DNA from: Lampris incognitus
Lineage: Eukaryota > Chordata > Actinopteri > Lampriformes > Lampridae
Assembly: GCF_029633865.1 (NCBI RefSeq)
Contig: NC_079217.1
Span: 53,714,979-53,778,978 of the forward strand
Reading direction: 5' to 3'
DNA length: 64,000 nt
Shown: positions 23,801 through 30,949 of the stretch, piece after piece
How the letters are laid out: each line of letters starts with the position of its first letter
Numbering within the stretch: the first letter of the stretch is position 1
Made by a program: the position numbers and the translations under genes
The notes under the pieces: model-generated
What the model saw: only the letters and a program-made list of their open reading frames with translations
What the model was told of the DNA's origin: nothing
The model's database searches: none

Positions 23801-25955
23801 GGAGAACAGGTTGTGAGAAGGCTGGTGGGGATCCTTAATGATGCTGGAGGCTCTGCGAACGCAGCGTTGAATGGTAAATCTCCAACAGGAAGGGGAGAGG
23901 GGCACACATGATCTTGCTGGCTGTCTTCACTATCCTGTTCAGCTGGTGTTGTTCGGTCGCTTTGCAGTTACCGAACCAGGAAGTGAGACCGTAGGTTAGA
24001 ATGCTTTCAACGGTGCCTCTTGTAGAAGGTGGTGAGGGCTGGAATGGGGAGGCTTGCCCTTTTAAGTCTCCGGAGGGGATGGAACCACTGTTGGGCCTTT
24101 TTAATGATGGCCAAAGTTTGAATGGTTGAGGTCAGGCCATCTGCCAGGTGCACTCCCTGGAACTTGATGCTACTGACCCTCTCCACTGTGGCACCATCGA
24201 GAAAACAAAGTTCCATATGCTAATGTAAAATGTAACAATAACCAGTGGTAGGCCAAAACCTCATTTAGACACCTAACCTTACCCTCCCTATAATACTGAC
24301 GCATCCCTTTACTTTGGTCATACTGATGTCACGTTTGTATGGAAGTGTAATGTATTCACTTGAGAAAAAAATGCTTGCTCTATTTTTCTGAATTAATGAG
24401 GTTATTATCTCAGAATTCTGAGGAACTTTTTCTTGGGAAAAAAAATCTTCCTTGTTTTTCCTGAATTAATGATATCTGAAAATCCCAAGAGAAGCTCTCA
24501 TTTACTTGAGAAGTTGATTGCATGGAAGCAAACGTGTCCCATCTGTTTGGTTTAATCCGGTTATGTTTTGGTTTGAGACATTGGGAGATACTGGTGTCGG
24601 AGTGTCTGATTAGCAGCAGCAACCATGCAGATGAGAGCTTCTCACTGGATTTCGAGGTATCTCGTTAGTTGAGAAAAACAAGCAAGATTTTTTTTTCCCA
24701 TCAAAAATTCCGAGTTAATAATCTCGTTAATTCAGAAAAACAGAGCAAACATTTTTTCCTCAAGTGAATGTTACGCTTCCGCACATTTGGTACCACACCC
24801 GCAGCATCCGGATGCTTTGGTGTGTTGGAGAAGAGGTTTTTAAAGGGTAATGAACCAAAACACAAGATGTAACAAGTTAGTTGTTTTGTAATACCTAGAA
24901 GTAGTTACGTTTTGCCCGCGGGGAGAAGAAACGTTATGAAACGAATTTTTTAAGGTCTTTGTCATGTCTGCTTCAGTGAATAGCGCACAGGGGAGAGACG
25001 GGAAAGCTAAAGGGAGTTATCACAGGTGACAGCGGGCTGGTCTAACCACTAAACCCCCACAATGGCAGAATGAGAAAAATGGGCAGTCCACTATATATTA
25101 AAGCAACATTAAAGAGTAAATAAATCTTTTTTTTCCCCTATTTTTACTTCTTCTTTTTTTCTTTTGAGCTGAAGACATGTTGGTGTGGCTTTAGCAAGGT
25201 AAAAATGATGAAAATCACATCACGTGGCAGGGTTGAGGGAGAAAACCATTACGATACATTAAGATGACATTTTAGTTTTATCACAGAAACAATTTATGTT
25301 CTTATCAGAGAACTTGCGACAACATTTTTGACCAAAAGGTCTGCAAAAATATCACGTGATGTGAGATTCCCTCACGTTTTAAGCTCAAACTAAACCTCGT
25401 ATGGAGCTTGTGTTGCTACATGAAGCTGACTTGTGAATTACATGTTGTGATAGCTTAGTTGCCCCCATTTTACTAATTGATATTGGACATACTGCGACGG
25501 AGTGTTATAGGACCTGGGCTTTGTTTTGGTGTAAGGCTTCAGAAGGCCCCAAGAATTAATGGTCAGTCATATGCCATATGGGATTTTTTAAGTTGAACGT
25601 TTATCCATCTAGATCAAATTAATGAGCCATATGGGATTTTTTAAGTTGAACGTTTATCCATCTTGATCAAATTAATGAGCCTGTCAGCAGTATAGGCAAC
25701 CATTGTTGCAGCACCATAGAGAGACCAGAAACATTGTGGAGGACTCCCGGTACGGTCACCACTGTACCCGTATGTTACTGTATGTATGCTGACCATGTGC
25801 GTTCTCTTAACTGGTTTCAGGTTTACGTCTGGGTGCTCAATGACGAGGAAGACTTTCAGAGGGCCTTTGAGCTGGGAGCCACAGGGGTCATGACTGATTT
25901 CCCCACCAAGCTTAAAGACTTCATAGTTAAAAATAGGATTACTGATTCCAAGTGA
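3126..25955 (+). CDS. gdpd1: GDPD1-like glycerophosphodiester phosphodiesterase, 3' half (five coding exons)
   Basis: Exons 3126-3215, 4770-4903, 23100-23159, 23266-23317 and 25821-25955 join in frame to 471 nt, giving 156 residues plus TGA. Every internal boundary has AG/GT signals, and split codons complete across the junctions. The translation follows the C-terminal half of vertebrate GDPD1 (human is about 314 residues): [19 protein letters not shown], then a hydrophobic membrane-type segment around [20 protein letters not shown], then [15 protein letters not shown], then the signature [26 protein letters not shown]. Family knowledge: GDPD1 is a membrane-associated GDPD-fold enzyme with lysophospholipase D-type activity that releases lysophosphatidic acid or related products. 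The N-terminal exons, with the catalytic His/Glu/Asp cluster, must lie upstream of the window. The 18.2-kb intron 4904-23099 is swollen by nested transposons. The symbol rests on similarity recalled from the family plus the neighbouring YPEL2; GDPD3 is a less likely paralogue. Confidence 0.9.
3500..3697 (+). mobile_element. LINE 3'-end fragment
   Basis: This holds a frequent teleost LINE tail with TTTTTCTTGGGGAGTTTTTC, then GTAAAGCCCTTCGGGACTAC, ending in AAATAAACTTGACTTGACT. It has no coding content, lies within a GDPD1 intron and is probably L2/CR1-group. Confidence 0.6.
4040..4235 (+). mobile_element. Degenerate 3' part of a family A SINE
   Basis: It retains recognisable pieces such as GAGGAGGCATGTGGTAGTCT and a shortened A-rich tail, but is much more diverged than the other copies and has lost the tRNA-like head. 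Probably an old copy. Confidence 0.6.
4770..4903 (+). CDS. gdpd1: GDPD1 coding exon B
   Basis: The exon follows a TTCTAG acceptor and ends at a GTAGGA donor. It is 134 nt long, 44 codons plus two bases (AA) that complete a Lys codon with the first base of the next exon. It encodes [41 protein letters not shown], the hydrophobic segment typical of GDPD1/GDPD3. A longer open frame crosses the same bases in another phase (4682-5098), but it has no conserved content. Confidence 0.9.
5230..5281. repeat. 52-bp near-perfect palindrome
   Basis: The two 26-bp halves are reverse complements apart from one mispaired position. The arms start GGAGGTTTGAG and meet at TTCTTCAGAA. It lies in the large GDPD1 intron, 60 bp before a SINE. 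Confidence 0.85.
5341..5710 (-). mobile_element. Family A SINE, reverse orientation
   Basis: The reverse complement shows the tRNA-like head at the right end (near 5710) and the A/G tail at the left. Flanked by a 16-bp duplication ACTGAATCAGTATTTT at 5325-5340 and 5711-5726. The body is shortened relative to full-length copies. Confidence 0.9.
5818..7992 (+). mobile_element. RTE-clade LINE, 5'-truncated, with reverse transcriptase
   Basis: Three frames cover one reverse transcriptase: [51 protein letters not shown] and the C-terminal [20 protein letters not shown]. It ends in a (TAG)n tail. A 10-bp target duplication TGTACTGGCA lies at 5808-5817 and 7993-8002. Lesions seen: a frame change near 6060-6119, a frame change near 7090-7149, and an in-frame TAG at 7458-7460 where a related sequence has Gln. 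The endonuclease domain is mostly missing because of 5' truncation. Not functional as it stands. Confidence 0.92.
9311..9583 (+). mobile_element. Family A SINE, 3'-truncated
   Basis: It has the tRNA-like head and the first two thirds of the body, but stops at CACTGTCAGGTG without the usual A/G tail. It is inserted in the L1 remnant. Confidence 0.8.
9705..10143 (+). mobile_element. Family A SINE, full length
   Basis: The head has GGTTCGAATCC, the body is complete and the A/G tail ends near 10143. It lies 120 bp after the truncated copy, in the same orientation. Confidence 0.87.
14873..17253 (+). mobile_element. hAT transposon, nearly intact (2381 bp)
   Basis: The left end is CAGCGGTCGGGAACCT and the right end is the reverse complement of CAGGGGTCGGGAACCT, one mismatch in 16. 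An exact 8-bp target duplication CTTTAAGT lies at 14865-14872 and 17254-17261. Subterminal sequence repeats ATGGCTC and GGCTCGCGAG motifs. It carries one long transposase frame. It lies inside a LINE that is inside an L1 remnant, so it is the youngest layer there. Confidence 0.97.
15201..17036 (+). CDS. hAT transposase, BED-type zinc finger (611 codons, frameshifted near the end)
   Basis: The frame begins [17 protein letters not shown]-like zinc finger lies at about residues 25-55 ([13 protein letters not shown]). The catalytic core shows LALDESTD and [16 protein letters not shown], the hAT Cys/His region [11 protein letters not shown], and the conserved [11 protein letters not shown]. The C-terminal dimerisation motif is [15 protein letters not shown]. 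The expected continuation R-S-R-L-T-D is found in the next frame just after 17020, running to a TAA near 17138. One missing base therefore cuts about 37 residues from the C-terminus and gives the stop at 17034-17036. Similar proteins are often annotated in fish as GTF2IRD2- or ZBED/FAM200-like; here the TIRs and duplication show it is a transposon gene, not a host gene. Confidence 0.93.
   Translation: MAKRKKDDDYRAFQAAWTEEFAFVERAGSAVCLICNDKIASMKQSNIKRHFDTHHASFASKYPAGDSRKRACEELQRRVQTSQQQLRVWTKQGDGNSASFAGALAIVRNGKSFTDGEYAKTFMLDVANELFDDFPNKDKLIKRIKDMPLSARTVHDRSIMMANQVEETQIKDINAGTYFSLALDESTDVSHLSQCSIIARYAAGDTLREESLAVLPMKGTTRGEDLFMSFMEFAKEKKLPMDKLISVCTDGAPCMLGKNKGFVALLREHEKRAILSFHCILHQEALCAQTCGQELGEVMSLVIRVVNFIVARALNDRQFKALLEEVGNHYPGLLLHSNVRWLSRGKVLSRFAACLSEIRTFLEMKGVKHPELDNTDWLLQFHYLVDITGHLNQLNVKMQGIGNTISSLQQAVFAFESKLEVFLRDIETGRLLHFERLQQFRDACLASDSTQHLDLQQLAGFTFNLLQSFKARFGEFRARTGLFKFITHPHECAVDKIDLTCIPGVSIGDFELEVADLKASDMWMSKFKSLNGELESLVRQRAELAREHKWTEIKNLQPEDQLILKTWNELPVTYHTMQRVSIAVLTMFGSTYACEQSFSHMRNIKTNYAHV
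19344..19392. repeat. Perfect 22-bp inverted repeat with 5-nt loop
   Basis: The arms 19344-19365 and 19371-19392 are exact reverse complements, separated by TTAAT. It is AT-rich and sits between the 5' end of the L1 remnant and a Tc1 element. Confidence 0.95.
19408..20067 (-). mobile_element. Tc1/mariner element, internally deleted (660 bp)
   Basis: The inverted termini begin CACTCACTGGCCACTTTATT and extend about 28 bp. The target TA is duplicated at 19406-19407 and 20068-20069. The minus-strand frame is open from about 20024 to 19440 and covers the DDE domain only: [53 protein letters not shown]. The N-terminal DNA-binding helix-turn-helix domains are missing, which explains the short length. 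Confidence 0.93.
20803..20940 (-). repeat. (CA)40 microsatellite inside a family B SINE fragment
   Basis: An uninterrupted CA tract of 80 nt runs from 20803 to 20882. The sequence directly after it (20883-20935, TTCATACCTAGGGACAATTT and on) is the reverse complement of family B SINE sequence next to that family's internal GT run (compare 2165-2234). Confidence 0.85.
21261..21338. repeat. Imperfect palindrome, 34-bp arms
   Basis: The arms 21261-21294 and 21305-21338 are reverse complements with three mismatches. The piece GATGAACTGATTCAACT recurs near the right end of the window (63884-63900), so it is part of a dispersed repeat. Confidence 0.8.
23100..23159 (+). CDS. gdpd1: GDPD1 coding exon C (60 nt)
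   Basis: The acceptor is CTCACAG and the donor GTAAGA. The first base completes the split Lys codon from the previous exon, and the last two bases (AG) form a Ser codon with the next exon. It encodes [19 protein letters not shown], matching the linker before the last helices of GDPD1. It was too short and too split to show as an ordinary open frame. Confidence 0.88.
23266..23317 (+). CDS. gdpd1: GDPD1 coding exon D (52 nt)
   Basis: The acceptor is TTGCAG and the donor GTGAGG. It encodes [17 protein letters not shown], nearly identical to the corresponding stretch of mammalian GDPD1 as recalled. Only 106 nt separate it from exon C. Confidence 0.9.
23380..24220 (-). mobile_element. LINE 3' end with C-terminal reverse transcriptase and 3' UTR
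   Basis: On the minus strand, 24216-24007 encodes [20 protein letters not shown] and [16 protein letters not shown], and 23905-23594 encodes [20 protein letters not shown] and [10 protein letters not shown]. Both are typical of fish non-LTR elements of the L2/CR1 group. The 3' UTR (about 23400-23590) matches the 3' part of the short element at 35093-35860. It lies in the GDPD1 intron between exon D and the last exon. Confidence 0.8.
24339..24786. mobile_element. Fold-back element with long inverted repeats
   Basis: The left arm, about 24339-24500, and the right arm, about 24628-24786, are imperfect reverse complements over roughly 155 bp. The outer part reads GGAAGTGTAA..TTCACTTGAG on the left and its complement on the right; the inner part shares GAGAAGCTCTCAT. 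There is no reading frame inside. No clear target duplication was found. Confidence 0.75.
25573..25678 (+). repeat. 53-bp tandem duplication
   Basis: The copies 25573-25625 and 25626-25678 differ at one base (TCTAGATC versus TCTTGATC). It lies in the GDPD1 intron about 140 bp before the last exon. Confidence 0.95.
25821..25955 (+). CDS. gdpd1: GDPD1 terminal coding exon
   Basis: The acceptor is GGTTTCAG. The exon runs 45 codons including TGA. It encodes [20 protein letters not shown] and then [18 protein letters not shown], the last strand and helix of the GDPD barrel. The C-terminal tail ITDSK is probably lineage-specific. Confidence 0.92.
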   Translation, partial: VYVWVLNDEEDFQRAFELGATGVMTDFPTKLKDFIVKNRITDSK

Positions 25956-26067
25956 CTGGCCAAAAAATATCCTTTCGCTCATCTCACGACCTTGACCAGC
26001 CTGCCAAATTGACCCCCTCATGTCTGCTTTACTGTGTGCAATTCTACGGGGATATTCTCAGATTTTT

Positions 26068-26481
26068 TTTTTCACTCCCCAATCGTACTTGGCCAATTAC
26101 CTCACTTTTCTGAGCCATCCTGGTCGCTGCTCCACCCCCTCTGCCGATCCGGGAAGGGCTGAAGACTACCACATGGCTCCTCCGATACATGTGGAGTCGC
26201 CAGCCACTTCTTTTCACCAGACTGTGAGGAGTTTCGCCAGGGGGACATAGCGTGTGGGAGGATCATGCCACCCCACCCCCACCCCAAACAGGCATCCCGA
26301 CCACAGGAGGTGCTAGTGTAGCGACCAGGACACATACCCACATCCGGCTTCCTACCTGCAGACACGGCCAATTGTGTCTGTAGGGATGCCCGACCAAGCT
26401 GGAGGCGACACAGGGATTTGAACTGGAGATCCCCGCGTTGGTAGGCAACGGAATACAAATCTACGCTACCCGGACGCCCCA
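26068..26481 (-). mobile_element. Family A SINE, reverse orientation
   Basis: The flanking duplication is about 13-14 bp with one mismatch (TTCTCAGATTTTT at 26055-26067; TTCTCAGACTTTTT at 26484-26497). It lies in the probable GDPD1 3' UTR. Confidence 0.88.
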
Positions 26482-27313
26482 TGTTCTCAGACTTTTTGCC
26501 ATCAGAGGAGGAAAACCCTGTTCTTCCACCATGTTTTGTTGTAGTTTCATGGAAACCATACCCAGGGAGCAGTTCTTTGCACTGGTGACACAAACCTTAG
26601 TATTTTGAATCCTAAATGTATATGGTACTTTTTATGTCCCTGTTTAGTGTCCTGTACACATCTCAAATAGCAGAACATAATTCACCCTTAGAGGCGTTAA
26701 TGAGGTGGTGATACTCTGGTACAAACGGCACAGCTATCCCACCTCTTCCTGGACAGCTACAACCCTGTACCACCTCACCTGTGTTAGGTGGTGCAGGATG
26801 GGAGATGATAGGTGGGGAGTTGGTGCTGCTAGTGAGCGGAGGACTGGGGAGAGTGCTGTGGGTGATGATATGATATTGCAGTACATCGCTCAATAACAGT
26901 GTACACATGTGCTGATATTTTATTGGCATTTTTTGAGGTGAGGCAGCATCATTTTTCAGATAATGCTTTTGAAACCGGGAAGAAAAGGTCCTCAGAGTAC
27001 ACCTTAAAAGACTAAAAGGTCTTTTTCCAACTACAAATATGGAATGGATTTTGGCCATGTTATCCATGGACACATTCTATTTGAGTTTTTTACTGACTTT
27101 AAATTTAAAAAAAAAGAGGCAAAATTGCACTGTGTGCAGTGTTATTGAATAACAAAGTGATTTTTTTTGGCTATTGTTTTTTGATCTTGTCTGCACATCC
27201 CACCACTTCATTAAACACCAGCAGAAATGGCAATAATTGCTAAACATGTTAAGATGTCACACAATGACGTTGGGTTGAATGAAAAGCTGTTCTTTACTGA
27301 CACTGGCTTTTTT

Positions 27314-27763
27314 CGCCCCCCCCCCTTTTTTTTCCTCCCCAATTGTATCTGGCCAACTGCCCCACTCATCCGAGCCGTCTCGGTCGCTGCTCCATGTCCT
27401 CTGCCGATCCGGGGAGGGCTGCAGACTACCACATGCCTCCTCCGATACATGTGGAGTCACCGGCCGCTTCTTTACACCTGACAGTGAGGAGTTTCACCAG
27501 GGAGACTTAGCATGTGGGAGGATCACGCTAGCCCCCCCCCCCCCCCCCCGAACAGGCGCCCCGACCAACTCTGGTTGGTCGGGGCGCCTGTTCAGTAGTG
27601 CAGCGACTAGGACACATACCCACATCCAGCTTCCCTCCCGCAGACATGGCCAATTGTGTCTGTAGGGAAGCCCGACCAAGCCGGAGGTAACACGGGGATT
27701 CGATCTAGCGATCCCTGTGTTGCTAGGCAATGGAATAGACCGCTACGCCACCTGGACACCCCA
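27314..27763 (-). mobile_element. Family A SINE, reverse orientation, carrying an internal palindrome
   Basis: A 15-bp flanking duplication GACACTGGCTTTTTT lies at 27299-27313 and 27764-27778. Inside, 27550-27593 is a perfect hairpin (20-bp arms, loop TCTG) not present in sister copies. Confidence 0.92.
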
Positions 27764-29251
27764 GACACTGGCTTTTTTTTTTTTTAACCATTTTGTGATT
27801 TTAAAAAACTGTTAACAAAGAAATTTGAACAGTGGCAATATAGTATATCTTTTTTAACATTCCACAAGTAGCCAAGAACGTGCTGATTGATAGTTGTGGC
27901 TTAAAGATGCACACACTGCATCTTGTTAATGAACTGAGTGTTAGTTTGAAACAAACACTGGAAACGTAGGTTCTTTGAACAGGCAGTGCTGCTGTTGCAG
28001 GATTTAAGGTTCGTAAAGTGATTTTGCTTCCAACCCGATTGTAAAAAGTTCACTGTTTTCGTATGCCGTCTAAAACACAGTGGGTAACATCCCTCGCTGT
28101 TGTGTTGACCTTGCTGGTTTTTACCACTCGCTTAACTTTCTAGGTTTTGCTTGGAGTTCAAACTCAATCGAGACATGATTTGTCATAAATCTTCACAGGA
28201 TCAAACATTGTATGTGGTTTGTTTCACCCGTGTTATGAAATGTGAAAAGCGTAGGCTTAATCTTTCATTTAAGAGATTATTATCTAAATTGATGATACGT
28301 ATTTGGTTTTACTGAAGATGTTATGATGGTGGTTTTAAAGAGGAAGTAAACACTCTTTTTTAGCCTGTCTGCACCTGCCAACATGTAGAAAAACGATAAG
28401 AAAGGGGTCTAAAAGAAGGTTAACCCTTTAAGTTGTGTAGTAAACACTGGAGAGGCAGAAGCACGCCACTGGTGGCGTGTTTCCTATTTACTTGTATGTG
28501 GTCAGTTGCTATAGAAATGAAAGAATAGATATCTAACAATACCTCTCTCTCTGCACCTGCTTCTAATTTGTTTTTTTAGTGTCTAAAGATCATTATGACT
28601 ATTATACCACTGAAACTATCTAATGTCCTCATTTATCCATTTAATGATGGTCAGAAATGAATGTAATTTTAATTAAAATCGCTGTACATTGTTAGGAATT
28701 TCAAACTCAAGCAGTATTTTTTTAATTTTTTTTTTTAATTATTAGTGCATATTAGATTTGTGAATGTAACATATCAGGTGTTGCTGGGTTGTTCTTGCAG
28801 CTGGCCAGATATTTGGGGCATTTTTTTTTTCCAGAACCCAACTGAAATGATGAAAAGATTGTTGTTGTTGGAGCAAATGAAAAACATATGTTGGTATGGA
28901 AATGTGATGAAACTTTTAGAGTAATGACTACAATCTAAAAAAATGTGCTGACTTAATATTTTGAATACATTGTTTGTGGCTGTGCCGAGTTGTGTTGGTA
29001 TGCATGCCGTGATGAATATCTTCATGATGTTGTATTTGTAATGTTGTTCATTTGAATGTTTTGATTTGAACTGTTTGAACCAATGCGTGAGACTCTGGGC
29101 CTATCAAGATGCCTTATTTAATGTTTGTGTCATTTGATTTAAAGAAAGTTGCTAAAGTTGTCTTGACCATGAAATTAAAGACAGCAAAAACATTTTCAAA
29201 CATGCCCTGCATGTATTTGTTGTATCTGTTATATTCAGAAGATTTTTTCCC

Positions 29252-29790
29252 TTTCTACCGCTACTACTTTCCATCTCTTCCTGTGATCTACATCTTCCTC
29301 CGTCACACCAGCTACCTGCATGTCCTCCCTCACCACATCCATAAACCTCCTCTTTGGCCTTCCTCTTCTCCTCTTCCCTGGCACCTCCATCTTCAGCATC
29401 CTTCTCCCAATATACCCAGCATCACTCCTCCACACATGTCCAAACCCATCTCAAACTTGCCTCTCTTGCTTTGTCTCCAACCCGTCCAACGTGAGCGGTC
29501 CCTCTAATATACTCGTTCTTAATCTTGTTCTTCTTCGTTACTCCCAGTGAAAATCTCAGCATCTTCAACTCTGCCACCTCCAGCTCCTCCTCCTCTCTTC
29601 TCATCAGTGCCACTGTCTCCAAACCATATAACACAGCTGGTCTCACTACCTTCTTGTAAACCCTCCCTTTAACTCTTGCTTGTACCCTTCTGTCGCAAAT
29701 CACTCCTGACACTCTTCTCCACCCTGCCTGCACCCTCTTCTTCACCTCTCTCCTGCTCTCCACCTTACTCTGGACAGCTGACCCCACGTA
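29252..29790 (-). mobile_element. RTE-clade LINE 3' fragment
   Basis: The minus strand encodes [40 protein letters not shown], then [20 protein letters not shown]. It is the same family as 5818-7992 and is truncated on both sides. It directly abuts the CpG-rich segment. Confidence 0.88.
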
Positions 29791-29839
29791 ATTTTTTTTT
29801 ATGACAGTGTAATTTATGAATACGCTCGCAAGACAACGG

Positions 29840-30461
29840 TGGTAAAAACGGGGACGGACACAAGATGGCGCTATTGGCTGCTGGGGCTTCTGACGTTTTC
29901 TGTGCGGGCACATGGACAAAAGCAAACACGTCTCAATGAAATGTTTTTCACGGTTTCTTACTTTTGAGGACAATTCGGGGAAACGCGACACTGCGATTAC
30001 CGACCGACGCAGGCCCGCGGCTGCGTACTCGCCCAAGCCCAACGCGCCCGTTAACTTGGAGCCCGTCTCCCTCGCCAAAAGCGGACAGGCGGGCATATTT
30101 ACAGAGCACACGGCGAGGGGATTGGCCGTCCTTTTCCGCCGGCGACCAATACGGTTGATGTTGCTATGCCTTATCGCTTCGTTGGTTGGCTAACAACGCC
30201 TGTCAATCACGGATCAGCCCCGAAGCACGGCGTGGCTCTTTGCGCTGGTTCCCTGTGAACGCCTGCTGGGTTGCCGCTGGCTGCGCGGCAGCGCGTCAAA
30301 ACACTGCGTCTGCACGACCTCGCAGGGACCCGCAGAAAACGGTTCGTCTGGACGGGGAACGCAAAACGAGGGGGGGGGGCTCAGGATTTGGCACCGCCGC
30401 GAAACCGACGAGGTGGTGCGACTTTTCCACTCGGCGAATTTTTTTTTTCTTCCCTACAAAG
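29840..30461 (+). promoter_or_regulatory. ypel2: CpG-rich segment: likely YPEL2 promoter and non-coding first exon
   Basis: CpG density is far above the surroundings. An AAGATGGCG (YY1-type) motif is at 29862-29870, with CCAAT-type motifs in either orientation near 29873, 30120 and 30146. A good donor context (AAAG|GTAAAA) is at 30461/30462, so a non-coding exon 1 ending there could splice to the acceptor at 36587. No long conserved frame was seen. Assignment to YPEL2 rests on position and orientation; a divergent or unrelated promoter is possible. Confidence 0.5.
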
Positions 30462-30913
30462 GTAAAAACAACAACAACAAAAAACAAAAACAAAACAAAA
30501 AACCTGTACCGTTTCCTCGCCAGTGATATCGTTCACCGCGATGCTGTCATTGTGCTTTTCTTAAATCTCTCTTAAGTCCGTTAGTCGCTCGTCCGTTGGT
30601 CCGGCAAAGCGATCCCACGTCGGCGTCTTCTGAATTGCGTGACATGGCGTGATGTATACACACACACATATATATATATATATGGCAGGACTTCTGAGAG
30701 ACAACGGTGCGTGGCGGTTGTTTGTGTTGTGGATGGGCCGGCGGGGTCTGCGGTGGAGCTTGTCTAGCGGTTATTATTAGAACGGACGCCGTCGGAGGGC
30801 TCTGTCCTGTGTGCGCCATCGGCTCTCCATGGGCGCTGCAATCAATGCGGGCTGTCACACAGTGCCATCATGTGCACGAGCTGCTCACCGACTCATCTGC
30901 TGGCGTGTTGACA

Positions 30914-30949
<36 letters not shown>

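Larger units (their letters stand above)
25956..29179 (+). other. gdpd1: Probable GDPD1 3' UTR and downstream flank
   Basis: This AT-rich sequence follows the GDPD1 stop codon and is interrupted by two minus-strand SINEs (26068-26481 and 27314-27763). There is no AATAAA close to the stop. ATTAAA hexamers at 27210-27215 and 29174-29179 are candidate poly(A) signals. The true 3' end cannot be set from sequence alone. Outside the SINEs, 26498-27298 and 27779-29170 hold no gene that I can see. Confidence 0.4.
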
